DNA of 51,582 nucleotides from Nocardioides phosphati (lineage in GTDB: Bacteria > Actinomycetota > Actinomycetes > Propionibacteriales > Nocardioidaceae). How positions within the stretch are numbered: the first letter of the stretch is position 1; each line of letters begins with the position of its first letter. The notes under the pieces are model-generated. The model did no database searches and had not been told where the DNA came from. It saw only the letters and a list, made by a program, of their open reading frames with translations. The stretch covers positions 1 to 51,582 of the forward strand of contig NZ_BMNI01000014.1 of assembly GCF_014646375.1 (NCBI RefSeq), in the 5' to 3' direction. The translations under genes were made by a program, and so were the position numbers. This document shows positions 7,648 through 16,188 of the stretch, one piece after another.

Positions 7648-8621
7648 CGAGGGTCGAACGCGTCGCGCAGGCCGTCGCCGATGAAGTTGATGCAGAGCGC
7701 GAGGATGACGATCACCAGACCGGGCCACCAGAAGAGCCAGGGGCGTGAGCTGAACGCGCTCTGGTAGTTGGAGACCAGCCAGCCCAGGGAGACCTGCGGC
7801 GGGTTGATGCCGAAGCCGAGGAACGACAGGGCTGTTTCCAGCAGCACGGCCGACGACATCAGCAGCGTCGTCTGGACGATGATCACGCCCATCGCGTTGG
7901 GCAGAATGTGCTTGAAGATGATCCGCGTGGGGCCTGCGCCGGAGATCCGCGCCGCATCGACGAACTCCCGCTCGCGCAGTGCCAGGAACTCACCACGCAC
8001 CAGACGAGCCAGCGTCATCCAGAGGATCGCGCCCAGCACTGCGGCGAGCATCCACGGTGCAGCGTGGTTGAACTTCTTGCCGAGCACCGCGCCGACGACG
8101 ATCACCGGGAAGGTGAGGAAGAGGTCGGTCAGACGCATCAGGGCCTGGTCGGCCCAGCCGCGGTAGTAGCCGGAGACGGCGCCGACGACGATGCCGATGA
8201 CCATGGCCACGAGGCCCACGACGACCATCACCATGATCGAGGTCTGGGTGCCCTTCATGACCAGTGCGAAGACGTCGTGGCCGACGTCGTCCTGGCCGAA
8301 GGGGTGGATCCCCCACGGGATGACCCCGAAGGCCGAGCTGGGATCGCCGTCGTCGACGATCTGCGGCAGGTCGGTGACGTTCCACCGCCACCACCCGGGC
8401 ACGTCGACGCCCAGGATCCGGAAGCCGACCGAGCTGAAGGCCAGCAGGACCACGGCGATCAGGACGAGAACGCCACCGATGGCGCCCTTGTGGTGGAGGA
8501 ACCGCTTGCGGACGATCTGGCCCTGGGACAGGCCCATGACCTCCTTGAGCTCGATCGCGTTCTCGATCGGCCCCTCGAGGTGCTCTCCGGAGCGTTCCAC
8601 GGAGTGAAGGTCGTGTGTCAT
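7524..8621 (-). CDS. Peptide ABC transporter permease (DppC/OppC type)
   Basis: A 365-residue inner-membrane permease. An N-terminal cytosolic stretch and first helix (about 45-65) are followed by a large external loop and a five-helix transport core (about 125-330). The coupling-helix motif EFVDAARISGAGPTRIIFKH (about 218-237) contacts the ATPase. Core homology ends near GDGLRDAFDPRQKK. The last 41 residues are a low-complexity tail encoded antisense to the PH-domain gene. The start overlaps the stop of the upstream permease by four bases (ATGA), so the two permeases are translationally coupled and probably made 1:1. Confidence 0.92.
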   Translation of the reverse strand: MTHDLHSVERSGEHLEGPIENAIELKEVMGLSQGQIVRKRFLHHKGAIGGVLVLIAVVLLAFSSVGFRILGVDVPGWWRWNVTDLPQIVDDGDPSSAFGVIPWGIHPFGQDDVGHDVFALVMKGTQTSIMVMVVVGLVAMVIGIVVGAVSGYYRGWADQALMRLTDLFLTFPVIVVGAVLGKKFNHAAPWMLAAVLGAILWMTLARLVRGEFLALREREFVDAARISGAGPTRIIFKHILPNAMGVIIVQTTLLMSSAVLLETALSFLGFGINPPQVSLGWLVSNYQSAFSSRPWLFWWPGLVIVILALCINFIGDGLRDAFDPRQKKVPSAKAMAKADTKAAATSTSLFQRISGRGGAKRGSSR

Positions 8622-10180
8622 GCGTCCACCCGGATGCGAGGGTCGAGGACCGCGTAGAGCAGGTCAGCGACGATGTTGGCCAGCGGTGCGAGCACCGCCA
8701 CGATCAGCAGATAGCCCATGGCGGCGTCGAGCACGTTCTCGTGGAGCGCGGTGACGAACAGGTTGCCCATGCCCGACCAGCCGAAGACGGTCTCGGTGAT
8801 GAGCGCACCGCCCAGGACGAAGAGGATGTCGACCGGGACGACCGAGGCCAGCGGGAGCAGCGCGTTGCGGAACGCGTGGCGCATGATGACCGTCCGCTCG
8901 GTCAGGCCCTTGGCCCTCGCCGTGCGGATGTAGTCCTGGTTGAGCACCTCGAGTGTCGAGGCGCGCACATAGCGGGTGTACGACGCCATGGAGACGAGCA
9001 CGAGCGTGATCGACGGCAGCAGGATGTGGGTCAGCAGGTCGGTCGTGTGCATCCAGTACGAGCCGCCGAGGTTGGGCGTCGAGTCACCCGACGTCGCGAT
9101 CGGACGGCCGTGCACCCACGAGGAGTGCGCGTAGTCGTACCAGGTCTGTGCCAGCCGGTCGAGGAAGAGCATCCCCGCGACGAAGAACGCCGTGATCGCC
9201 GCCGTGCGTGCGGAGCGGCTGCGCTCCGTGCCGCCCCAGGCGAAGCCGACGCCGATGCCGACGAGCATCGCGACGACACCGAGCAGGAGGACGATCGGCC
9301 ACGAGGCGGGTACGGCGTTCCAGAAGTAGAGCATCGGGTAGTACAGCGCGGCACCGATGCCGGCGACCGTGAGCGCGGAGTACAGCGCCTTGCGGTTGCG
9401 CAGGCCGGTGCTCAGCGCCGTGATGCCGAACGCGATCGCGACCGAGAAGACGAGCACGCGCAGGAGGTCCAGGGGCCCGCCGGAGCTTGGGGTGACGAAG
9501 AACTCGGTCAGGTTGGCGTAGACCATGAGGGCTCCGACCGCCAACGCGGTGATGGCACCGATGCGCAGGATCCGCCCACGGCCTCCGCCGCAGGCTGCGC
9601 CCACCGCGAGACCGGTTACGAGCGCGACACCGATAATCCAGACGGCGGAGAACTGCCCACCATTCTGGATGAAGTCGTTGAAGTCGATGGCGAGGAAGGA
9701 CTTCATCATGACCGCGACCCAGAAGACCGGGAGCGAGTACATGAGGAACGACATGAAGGTGATGCTGTAGTCGAAACCGCTGTACTGCCGCAGCGCGCTG
9801 ACGATGCCGATGGCGGCACCGATCACGACCGCGAGCACGGTGGCGACCAGGACCAGCTGCAGGGTCGTGACGACGGCTCCGCTGAGCATCGAGGTCACCG
9901 CCTCGTGCGTGCGCCAGTTGGTGCCGAGGTCACACATGCCGTAGGTGCACCCCGCGGCGCCCTTGAGCCAGTCGAAGTAGCGGACGATCACCGGCTCGTC
10001 GAGGTGCAGCTGGGCAGTCAGGTGGGCAATCTGCTGCTGCTTCGCGGCCGACGGCATCGTGCTGGAACGCAGGACCGACAGAGGGTCCACGGCGATCGCG
10101 ACCAAGAAGTACATGAGGAAGGAAGAGATGAGGACGACAATCGCGGAGGTCGTCAGGCGTCGTGCAAGAAAAGTGATCAT
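8618..10180 (-). CDS. Peptide ABC transporter permease (DppB/OppB type), enlarged
   Basis: A 520-residue permease; DppB proteins are usually 310-340. The N-terminal helix (about 10-31, ARRLTTSAIVVLISS) and helices at 100-160 are typical, as is the C-terminal core with the coupling motif DYIRTARAKGLTERTVIMRHAF (in two parts, about 416-437). Between them, residues about 175-380 add roughly 200 residues with five or six extra hydrophobic segments. I believe this longer type is widespread in actinobacteria, but the insert has no known role. The ATG at 10180 is chosen because it starts the signature N-terminal helix; further upstream the frame is meaningless. A perfect hairpin separates it from the binding-protein gene. 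Confidence 0.9.
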   Translation of the reverse strand: MITFLARRLTTSAIVVLISSFLMYFLVAIAVDPLSVLRSSTMPSAAKQQQIAHLTAQLHLDEPVIVRYFDWLKGAAGCTYGMCDLGTNWRTHEAVTSMLSGAVVTTLQLVLVATVLAVVIGAAIGIVSALRQYSGFDYSITFMSFLMYSLPVFWVAVMMKSFLAIDFNDFIQNGGQFSAVWIIGVALVTGLAVGAACGGGRGRILRIGAITALAVGALMVYANLTEFFVTPSSGGPLDLLRVLVFSVAIAFGITALSTGLRNRKALYSALTVAGIGAALYYPMLYFWNAVPASWPIVLLLGVVAMLVGIGVGFAWGGTERSRSARTAAITAFFVAGMLFLDRLAQTWYDYAHSSWVHGRPIATSGDSTPNLGGSYWMHTTDLLTHILLPSITLVLVSMASYTRYVRASTLEVLNQDYIRTARAKGLTERTVIMRHAFRNALLPLASVVPVDILFVLGGALITETVFGWSGMGNLFVTALHENVLDAAMGYLLIVAVLAPLANIVADLLYAVLDPRIRVDA

Positions 10181-10195
10181 GGCGTCATGACCCGC

Positions 10196-10227
10196 GTGGG
10201 GTGCGTCCGTCGCCGGACGCACCCCAC
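10196..10227 (-). terminator. Intercistronic hairpin between binding protein and permease genes
   Basis: A perfect 14-bp stem (10196-10209 with 10214-10227) with a four-base loop that reads GCGA, a GNRA tetraloop, on the minus-strand RNA. It lies 18 bases after the binding-protein stop and 15 bases before the permease start. It probably attenuates read-through or protects the binding-protein mRNA end, giving more binding protein than permease. Confidence 0.75.
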
Positions 10228-10244
10228 TCAGGCGTGGCTTCTTT

Positions 10245-12083
10245 CTACTTGGCGGTCCAGTTCCAGAAGCCGTAGAACATGTTCGGCGAGAGGTACGCCG
10301 GGTCCAGGCCACCGATGGTCTTGCTGTCGTAGAAGACGACACCGGGGAACTCGAAGATCGGCAGCGTCACGGCGTCGCCGTAGATGGCGGTGTCGATCGT
10401 CTTGAGCAGCTTGATCTGCTCGGCCTGGTCGGTCGTGAACTGCAGCTGGTTGTAGGCCTTGTCCACGGTCGGGTTCTTGTAGCCCTGGAAGTTGGAGCCA
10501 GCGCCACCGACGTAGTTGGCCATCGAGCCGAGGACGGACGTCGTCGTGCTGTTCCAGCCGAAGAAGATCGCGTCGTAGGACTTGTTGCCGAGCTTCGCAC
10601 TCCAGTCGCCGTCGCCCGTGTCGACCATCTTGAAGCCGGCCTTGGTCTCGGCGGCCGCCGCGAGGGCGTACTCCGCGGCACGACGCGGGTTGGTCTTGTC
10701 GTACATCTCACGGACGACAGGTGCCTTGGTGACGCCGGCCTGCTTCAGCAGCGCCTTCGCCTTCGCGATGCCCTCCTCGCCGCCGGCACCATACGAAGCT
10801 GCGCCGTTGGTCTTGGAGATCTCGTCATAGCCGGGCGCACCGGCGAACGTCACCAGCGACTGGCGCAGCTCGCTGTCGGGCACGATCGGCTTGATGATCT
10901 TGTCCATGATCTCCTGGCGCGGGTAGGCCATGAGGAACGCCTGACGGACGAGCTTCGCCTTCTGCTCGTCGCCGCCGTAGCTCTTCGGGTCGAACGGACC
11001 ACCGTTGTTGACGGTCAGGTCGATGTGCTCGTAGGTGCTCTCCGGGCGGCGGATCATGTCGAGACCCTTGCCCTGGGCGTCCTTGACCGAGTCGACGGTC
11101 GCCTGACCCTCGTACGCCGACATCTCACCGTTCTTGAGAGCCGCGAGGCCCTGCGTGGCGTCGGTGAAGAACTTGACCGTGATCTGGTCGACCTTGCCCT
11201 TGTGGTCGCCCTCGTACTTCGGGTTCTTCTTGACCGTGACGTACTGGCCCTTCTTGGCCGCGCTCACCACGTACGGACCGCTGCCCACGAGGAGCTGCTT
11301 GTCCTTCGGGGTGTCGGCGAAGTCGTAGCCGGAGTTCCAGAAGTTGGCGAGCTTGGCGAGCGCTGCCTTGTCCTTCGTCTGGAAGGCCTTGATCACCGCG
11401 GCGTTGCCGGCGTCGGCGTCCGTGGTGCCGAGCGCCTCCGCTGCGAGGACGTGCGCCGGGGTGCGCAGCACGTTGAAGAAGTCGAGCTCCCAGTCGGCGA
11501 ACGGCTTGTCGTAGGTGAGCGTGACGGACTTGCCGTCGGCGCTGACCTCGGGGAACTTCGAGATGTACTGGAAGCCGTTGGCGCCGGCACCGGCGGCGTT
11601 GAAGTACGCCTCGCCCTTCGGTGCGGTGGTCGCGCCGGTGTTCTCGTCGGTCTTCACATCGTCGGCCTTGACCGTGTTGAAGTTGCCGCTGTTGGCGCCG
11701 TAGCCGAGGATCAGGTCGGCGGCCGAGACCGGCACGCCGTCGGACCACTTCGCCGTGTCAGCGAGCGTGTACTTGACCGTCAGCGGGCTGTCGGAGGTCT
11801 TCTCGTACGTGCCGAACGAGGTGTCCTTCTGCAGCTTGTTGTCGGCGTCGAAGTAGTTGAACTGCGAGTTCGTGAGGTACGCGATGTTGGCGTTGGTGAC
11901 GTTGTTGCCGGTGCCCGTCTGGTCGTTGAGCGAGTAGAACGGCTGGTTCCAGCCGACCGTCAGCTCGGAAGACCCACTGCCCTCTTCACTCTTCGTGACG
12001 CCATTGCAGGCCGCGAGCGCGGTCGCCGCCACCGTGAGTCCCACCGCTGCCACGCTTACGCGGCGGCGCCTGGAGTTGTTCAT
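10245..12083 (-). CDS. Peptide ABC transporter substrate-binding lipoprotein
   Basis: A 612-residue extracellular solute-binding protein (SBP_bac_5 type) that captures oligopeptides and delivers them to the permeases. The N-terminus MNNSRRRR, hydrophobic core and lipobox LAAC near residue 25 mark it as a lipoprotein anchored outside the membrane. The body shows family features: SDGVPVSAADLILGYG, PLTVKYTLADTAKW, GSGPYVVSAAKKGQYV, VRQAFLMAYPRQEI and the C-terminal QLQFTTDQAEQIKLLKTID (split). The ATG at 12083 has GAGGAGG about six bases upstream. A TAGTGT at 12138-12133 could be its -10 element, giving a leader of about 45 bases. It is the first gene of the operon. Confidence 0.93.
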   Translation of the reverse strand: MNNSRRRRVSVAAVGLTVAATALAACNGVTKSEEGSGSSELTVGWNQPFYSLNDQTGTGNNVTNANIAYLTNSQFNYFDADNKLQKDTSFGTYEKTSDSPLTVKYTLADTAKWSDGVPVSAADLILGYGANSGNFNTVKADDVKTDENTGATTAPKGEAYFNAAGAGANGFQYISKFPEVSADGKSVTLTYDKPFADWELDFFNVLRTPAHVLAAEALGTTDADAGNAAVIKAFQTKDKAALAKLANFWNSGYDFADTPKDKQLLVGSGPYVVSAAKKGQYVTVKKNPKYEGDHKGKVDQITVKFFTDATQGLAALKNGEMSAYEGQATVDSVKDAQGKGLDMIRRPESTYEHIDLTVNNGGPFDPKSYGGDEQKAKLVRQAFLMAYPRQEIMDKIIKPIVPDSELRQSLVTFAGAPGYDEISKTNGAASYGAGGEEGIAKAKALLKQAGVTKAPVVREMYDKTNPRRAAEYALAAAAETKAGFKMVDTGDGDWSAKLGNKSYDAIFFGWNSTTTSVLGSMANYVGGAGSNFQGYKNPTVDKAYNQLQFTTDQAEQIKLLKTIDTAIYGDAVTLPIFEFPGVVFYDSKTIGGLDPAYLSPNMFYGFWNWTAK

Positions 12084-12155
12084 CCCGTTCCTCCTCGGTT
12101 CTGCGGGCACCCGACAGGCACCCCCTGAGGGGACACTAGGACCGGACAACTGGTC

Positions 12156-12242
12156 TGGCGATCACCTGAACGTAACGATCCGGACACGCGCCGTGGTGCG
12201 TGTCCGGATCGTTACTCGGTGACTGTTCTGTTGTGATCGCCA
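12156..12242. terminator. Nested palindrome: aspS terminator with an outer stem
   Basis: The inner stem is a perfect 18 bp (12172-12189 with 12198-12215) around an 8-base loop. An outer perfect 10-bp pair (12156-12165 with 12233-12242) encloses it. It sits after the aspS stop (12254) and before the binding-protein gene promoter, so it is the likely terminator for aspS. The outer arms make it larger than a usual terminator. Confidence 0.8.
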
Positions 12243-12253
12243 GGCGCGGCGCC

Positions 12254-14026
12254 TCAGGCCTCGGCGGGCTCCTCCGGCTTGGCGTCCACGCCGGCCTCGG
12301 CACGCTGCTGCTCCGTGATCGGAGCGGGCGCAGCGGTCAACGGGTCGTAGCCGCCACCCGACTTCGGGAAGGCGATGACCTCGCGGATGGAGTCCGTCTT
12401 GGTGAGGTGCTGCAGGATCCGGTCCATGCCCAGGGCGATGCCGCCGTGCGGCGGGGCGCCGAACTTGAACGCGTCGAGCAGGAAGCCGAACTTCTCCTGG
12501 GCATCCTCCTCGCCGATGCCCATCACCTTGAAGACGCGCTTCTGCACGTCCTCGCGGTGGATACGGATCGAGCCGCCACCGAGCTCCGAGCCGTTGCACA
12601 CGATGTCGTAGGCGTAGGCCAGCGCGCTGCCCGGGTCGGTGTCGAACGTGTCGAGGAACTCCGGCTTCGGACCCGTGAAGGCGTGGTGGACCGCGGTCCA
12701 CTCCCCCGCGCCGACGGCGACGTCACCGGAGGCGACGGCGTCGCCGGCAGGCTCGAACATCGGGGCGTCGACGACCCAGGTGAAGGCGAACGTGTCGGGG
12801 TCGAGCAGGCCCAGCCGCTTGCCGATCTCGAGGCGTGCGGCGCCGAGCAGGGCACGCGAGGACTTGGTGGCACCGGCGGCGAAGAAGATGCAGTCGCCCG
12901 GGTTGGCGCCGGTGTGGGCGGCCAGACCGGCGGCCTCGGTCTCGGAGAGGTTCTTCGCGACGGGACCCGTGAGGGTGCCGTCCTCCTGGACCAGGACGTA
13001 CGCCAGGCCGCGCGCGCCGCGCTGCTTGGCCCACTCCTGCCACGCGTCGAGCTGCTTGCGCGGCTGGCTCGCGCCACCCGGCATGACCACGGCGCCGACG
13101 TACTCGGCCTGGAAGACGCGGAACGTCGTGTCGGCGAAGTACTCGGTGCACTCGACCAGCGGGTTGCCGAAGCGGAGGTCGGGCTTGTCCGAGCCGTAGA
13201 GGCGCATCGCGTCGGCGTACGTCATCCGCGGGAGGGGGGTCGGCACCTCGACGCCGATGGTGGCCCACATCGCCGTGATGACGTCCTCCATCATCTCGAT
13301 GACGTCCTCCTGGTCGACGAAGGACATCTCGATGTCGAGCTGGGTGAACTCCGGCTGGCGGTCGGCCCGGAAGTCCTCGTCGCGGTAGCAGCGCGCGATC
13401 TGGAAGTACTTCTCGATGCCGCCGACCATGAGCAGCTGCTTGAAGAGCTGGGGCGACTGGGGCAGGGCGTACCAGCTGCCCGGGTGCATGCGGGCAGGCA
13501 CGAGGAAGTCGCGGGCGCCCTCGGGCGTGGAGCGGGTCAGCGTGGGCGTCTCGACCTCGGTGAAGCCGCGGCCGGCCAGGACGTCGCGGACCGCCTTGTA
13601 GACCTCCGAACGCAGGCGGATCGCCGCGGCCGGGCCGGTACGACGCAGGTCGAGGTAGCGGTACTTGAGGCGTGCCTCCTCGCCGACCTCGATGTGGTCG
13701 TCGATCTGGAAGGGCAGGGCAGCCGCGGTGTTGAGGACCTCGAGCTCGGCGACGACCAGCTCGACCTCACCGGTGGCGATGTTCGGGTTCACGTTGCCCG
13801 CGGTGCGCGCCACGACCTCACCGGTCACCTTGATGACGTACTCGTTGCGCAGCGAGTGGGCGAGCTCCTCGTCGCGGATGACCACCTGGGCGATGCCGCT
13901 GGCGTCGCGCAGGTCGATGAATGCCACGCCACCGTGGTCGCGGCGACGGGCCACCCAGCCGGCGAGGGTGACGGTCTGGCCGACGTGCTCGGCACGGAGG
14001 GTGCCGGCGTCGTGGGTGCGGATCAA
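12254..14026 (-). CDS. aspS: Aspartyl-tRNA synthetase
   Basis: A 590-residue class II synthetase that charges tRNA-Asp (or tRNA-Asp and tRNA-Asn if the non-discriminating type). The N-terminal OB-fold anticodon domain (about 1-110: [19 protein letters not shown]) precedes the catalytic core with motif 2 [19 protein letters not shown] (about 222-240), a GAD insertion domain (about 300-420) and motif 3 [14 protein letters not shown] near 530-545. The length matches bacterial AspRS. The start is an unusual TTG at 14026 overlapping the hisS stop (TTGA), with AAGGAG eight bases upstream; no ATG or GTG fits. It is co-transcribed with hisS. The arrangement MBL-hisS-aspS is conserved in actinobacteria. 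Confidence 0.97.
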   Translation of the reverse strand: MIRTHDAGTLRAEHVGQTVTLAGWVARRRDHGGVAFIDLRDASGIAQVVIRDEELAHSLRNEYVIKVTGEVVARTAGNVNPNIATGEVELVVAELEVLNTAAALPFQIDDHIEVGEEARLKYRYLDLRRTGPAAAIRLRSEVYKAVRDVLAGRGFTEVETPTLTRSTPEGARDFLVPARMHPGSWYALPQSPQLFKQLLMVGGIEKYFQIARCYRDEDFRADRQPEFTQLDIEMSFVDQEDVIEMMEDVITAMWATIGVEVPTPLPRMTYADAMRLYGSDKPDLRFGNPLVECTEYFADTTFRVFQAEYVGAVVMPGGASQPRKQLDAWQEWAKQRGARGLAYVLVQEDGTLTGPVAKNLSETEAAGLAAHTGANPGDCIFFAAGATKSSRALLGAARLEIGKRLGLLDPDTFAFTWVVDAPMFEPAGDAVASGDVAVGAGEWTAVHHAFTGPKPEFLDTFDTDPGSALAYAYDIVCNGSELGGGSIRIHREDVQKRVFKVMGIGEEDAQEKFGFLLDAFKFGAPPHGGIALGMDRILQHLTKTDSIREVIAFPKSGGGYDPLTAAPAPITEQQRAEAGVDAKPEEPAEA

Positions 14027-15375
14027 GACTGCTGCTCCTTGGTGATGACCTGGGGCTTCAGGTCGATGGTGGGTGGGGTCCAGGTGGCCGGGTCGACGGT
14101 CACCTGCTCCCCCGAACGGATGTCCTTGGCCTCGTACGTCGTGGCGCCCTGCTCGTCGGTGCGCTCGAAGAGGACGAACGGGATGCCGCGCTTCTCGGCG
14201 TACCTGATCTGCTTGCCGAACTTGTCCGCCTTCGCCGCCACCTCGGTGGGTACGCCGGACGCGCGGAGCTGCTGCGCGACCGCGTCGGCCGCGGGGCGCG
14301 AGGCCTCCTCGTTGAGCGCGACGAGCACGGCGCTCGGGACTGCACGCGAGCCGGTGAGGTGGCCCTTCTGCACGAGCGGGACGAGCACGCGGCTCACGCC
14401 GAGCGAGATGCCGACACCGGGGTAGGTGCTGCGGCCGTCGGAGGCGAGCGCGTCGTAACGGCCACCCGAGCAGATCGAGCCGAGCGACTCGAAGCCGGTC
14501 AGGCGAGTCTCGAAGACCGTGCCGGTGTAGTAGTCGAGGCCGCGGGCGATCTTGAGGTCGGCGACCACCTTGACGGTGTCGGAGGTGACCGACGCACAAC
14601 CCGCGACGACGGCGGCCAGCTCGGCGAGGCCCTCCTCGAGGAGCTCGCTCTCGACGCCGAGCGCACGGACCGCGTCGACGAAGGAGGCGTCCTCGGACTC
14701 GATCGTGGCGAGCTGGAGGCAGAGGTCGGCCTGCTTCTCGTCGAGACCGGCGTCGGACTGCAGGAGCTCGCGGACCTTCTCGACCGGCAGCTTGTCGAGC
14801 TTGTCGATGACCTGCATGACCTTGTCGGTGTCATCAGCGCCGACGCCCTCGTAGAAGCCCTGGATCAGCTTGCGGTTGTTGACCTGCAGCCGGAAGCCGG
14901 GGAGGAACTCCAGCTGCGACAGCGCCTCGACCATGACCCGCGCGACCTCGACGTCGTGGTGGAACGGCAGGTTGTCGCGCCCGATGATGTCGATGTCGGC
15001 CTGCGTGAACTGGCGGTAGCGCCCCTCCTGCGGCCGCTCACCGCGCCAGACCGGCTGGATCTGCCACCGGCGGAAGGGGAACTCCAGCTTGCCGGCGTTC
15101 TCCAGGACGTAGCGCGCGAACGGCACGGTGAGGTCGAAGTGCAGGCCCATGCCCGCGTCACCCTCGGTGTCGTGGAGGCGCTTGAGCACGTAGACCTCCT
15201 TGGAGGTCTCGCCCTTGCGCAGCAGCTGGTCCATCGGCTCGACGGCGCGGGTCTCGATGTTGCCGAAGCCGTGCAGCTCGAAGGTGCGGGCGAGCGTGGC
15301 GATCACCTGCTGCTCGACGACGCGGTCGGCAGGCAGGAACTCGGGGAAGCCGCTCAGCGGCGTGGGCTTGGCCAT
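14023..15375 (-). CDS. hisS: Histidyl-tRNA synthetase
   Basis: A 450-residue class II synthetase that attaches histidine to tRNA-His. Motif 1 lies near residue 40-60, motif 2 includes [19 protein letters not shown] (about 108-126), and the histidine-binding HisA motif [13 protein letters not shown] lies at about 272-284. The [12 protein letters not shown] motif and a C-terminal anticodon-binding domain (about 350-445) follow. The ATG at 15375 has GAGG about six bases upstream. It lies nine bases after the metallo-hydrolase gene, and its stop overlaps the aspS start, so the three form one operon. Confidence 0.97.
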   Translation of the reverse strand: MAKPTPLSGFPEFLPADRVVEQQVIATLARTFELHGFGNIETRAVEPMDQLLRKGETSKEVYVLKRLHDTEGDAGMGLHFDLTVPFARYVLENAGKLEFPFRRWQIQPVWRGERPQEGRYRQFTQADIDIIGRDNLPFHHDVEVARVMVEALSQLEFLPGFRLQVNNRKLIQGFYEGVGADDTDKVMQVIDKLDKLPVEKVRELLQSDAGLDEKQADLCLQLATIESEDASFVDAVRALGVESELLEEGLAELAAVVAGCASVTSDTVKVVADLKIARGLDYYTGTVFETRLTGFESLGSICSGGRYDALASDGRSTYPGVGISLGVSRVLVPLVQKGHLTGSRAVPSAVLVALNEEASRPAADAVAQQLRASGVPTEVAAKADKFGKQIRYAEKRGIPFVLFERTDEQGATTYEAKDIRSGEQVTVDPATWTPPTIDLKPQVITKEQQS

Positions 15376-15383
15376 GGGATGCC

Positions 15384-16094
15384 TCAGAGTCCTCGGGTGA
15401 CGCGCCCTGCGTCGCCGGAGCGCAGCAGGTCGAGCAGGTAGGGGTTGGTCGCGCGCTCGCGACCGATGGAGGTCTGCTCACCGTGGCCCGGCAGCACGAC
15501 GATGTCGTCGGCGAGCGGGAGCACCCTGTCGCGCAGGCTGGTCAGCATCTGCGCGTGGTCGCCACCCGGCAGGTCGGTGCGACCGATGGAGCCGGCGAAG
15601 AGCAGGTCGCCCGAGAACATCACCTCGGAGATCCCCTGGTCGCCGTACGGCGTGCGGAAGGCGACGGAGCCCTGCGTGTGGCCCGGCGCGTGGTCGACGG
15701 TGATCTCCAGGCCGGCGATCGACAGGACGTTGCCGTCACCGAGCTCGCGCACGTCGTCGGGCTCGGTGAACTCGTACTTGCCGCCGAGCAGCATCTGGGC
15801 GGACTCGCGTGAGATGCCCGCCATCGGGTCGGTGAGCAGGTGGCGGTCGGCCGGGTGGATCCACGCGGTGGCATCGTAGGTGCCCGCGACGGGGGTGACC
15901 GACCACATGTGGTCGATGTGCCCGTGGGTCAGCAGGACAGCGACCGGCTTGAGCCTGTGCTCGCGGATCAGCTCGTCGACACCGCTCGCGGCGTTCTGCC
16001 CGGGGTCGACGACCACGCACTCGGCACCGGGCTCCGTCGCGACGACGTAGCAGTTGGTGCCCCAGGAACCGGCGGGGAATCCGGCGATGAACAC
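15384..16094 (-). CDS. MBL-fold metallo-hydrolase (glyoxalase II-like)
   Basis: A 236-residue metallo-beta-lactamase-fold hydrolase. The metal-binding signature THGHIDH (about residues 56-62) is complete; further ligands are in DHAPGHTQGS (about 133-142), MFSGDLLF (about 158-165) and LPGHGEQT (about 208-215). The layout resembles hydroxyacylglutathione hydrolase-type enzymes that cleave thioesters, but mycothiol-using actinobacteria may employ another substrate. It starts with GTG (GAGG upstream) and lies immediately upstream of hisS, the same position as the glyoxalase-like gene beside hisS in mycobacteria. Divergently transcribed from the DUF349 gene. Confidence 0.9.
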   Translation of the reverse strand: MFIAGFPAGSWGTNCYVVATEPGAECVVVDPGQNAASGVDELIREHRLKPVAVLLTHGHIDHMWSVTPVAGTYDATAWIHPADRHLLTDPMAGISRESAQMLLGGKYEFTEPDDVRELGDGNVLSIAGLEITVDHAPGHTQGSVAFRTPYGDQGISEVMFSGDLLFAGSIGRTDLPGGDHAQMLTSLRDRVLPLADDIVVLPGHGEQTSIGRERATNPYLLDLLRSGDAGRVTRGL

Positions 16095-16173
16095 GTGGTG
16101 ACCTCATCTGCCTCGAGTACTGCGGACCGTCAGAGCCTACCGATTGCCTGCCTTGCACCGGGACCCGTGTGAC

Positions 16174-16188
16174 TACGATGGGCAACCA
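16174..16188 (+). promoter_or_regulatory. Leaderless promoter of the DUF349 gene
   Basis: TACGAT at 16174-16179 ends eight bases before the ATG at 16188, so transcription would begin at or next to the start codon. TTGCAC at 16153-16158 could be the -35 (15-base spacer, short). There is no ribosome binding site. Confidence 0.55.

Noticed and set aside
8615..10405. A 596-codon plus-strand frame across the permease gene
   Set aside because: Charged, repetitive translation typical of the antisense frame of a GC-rich membrane gene; the DppB permease on the other strand is certain.
12200..14425. A 741-codon plus-strand frame over aspS and hisS
   Set aside because: Antisense shadow of two clear synthetase genes.
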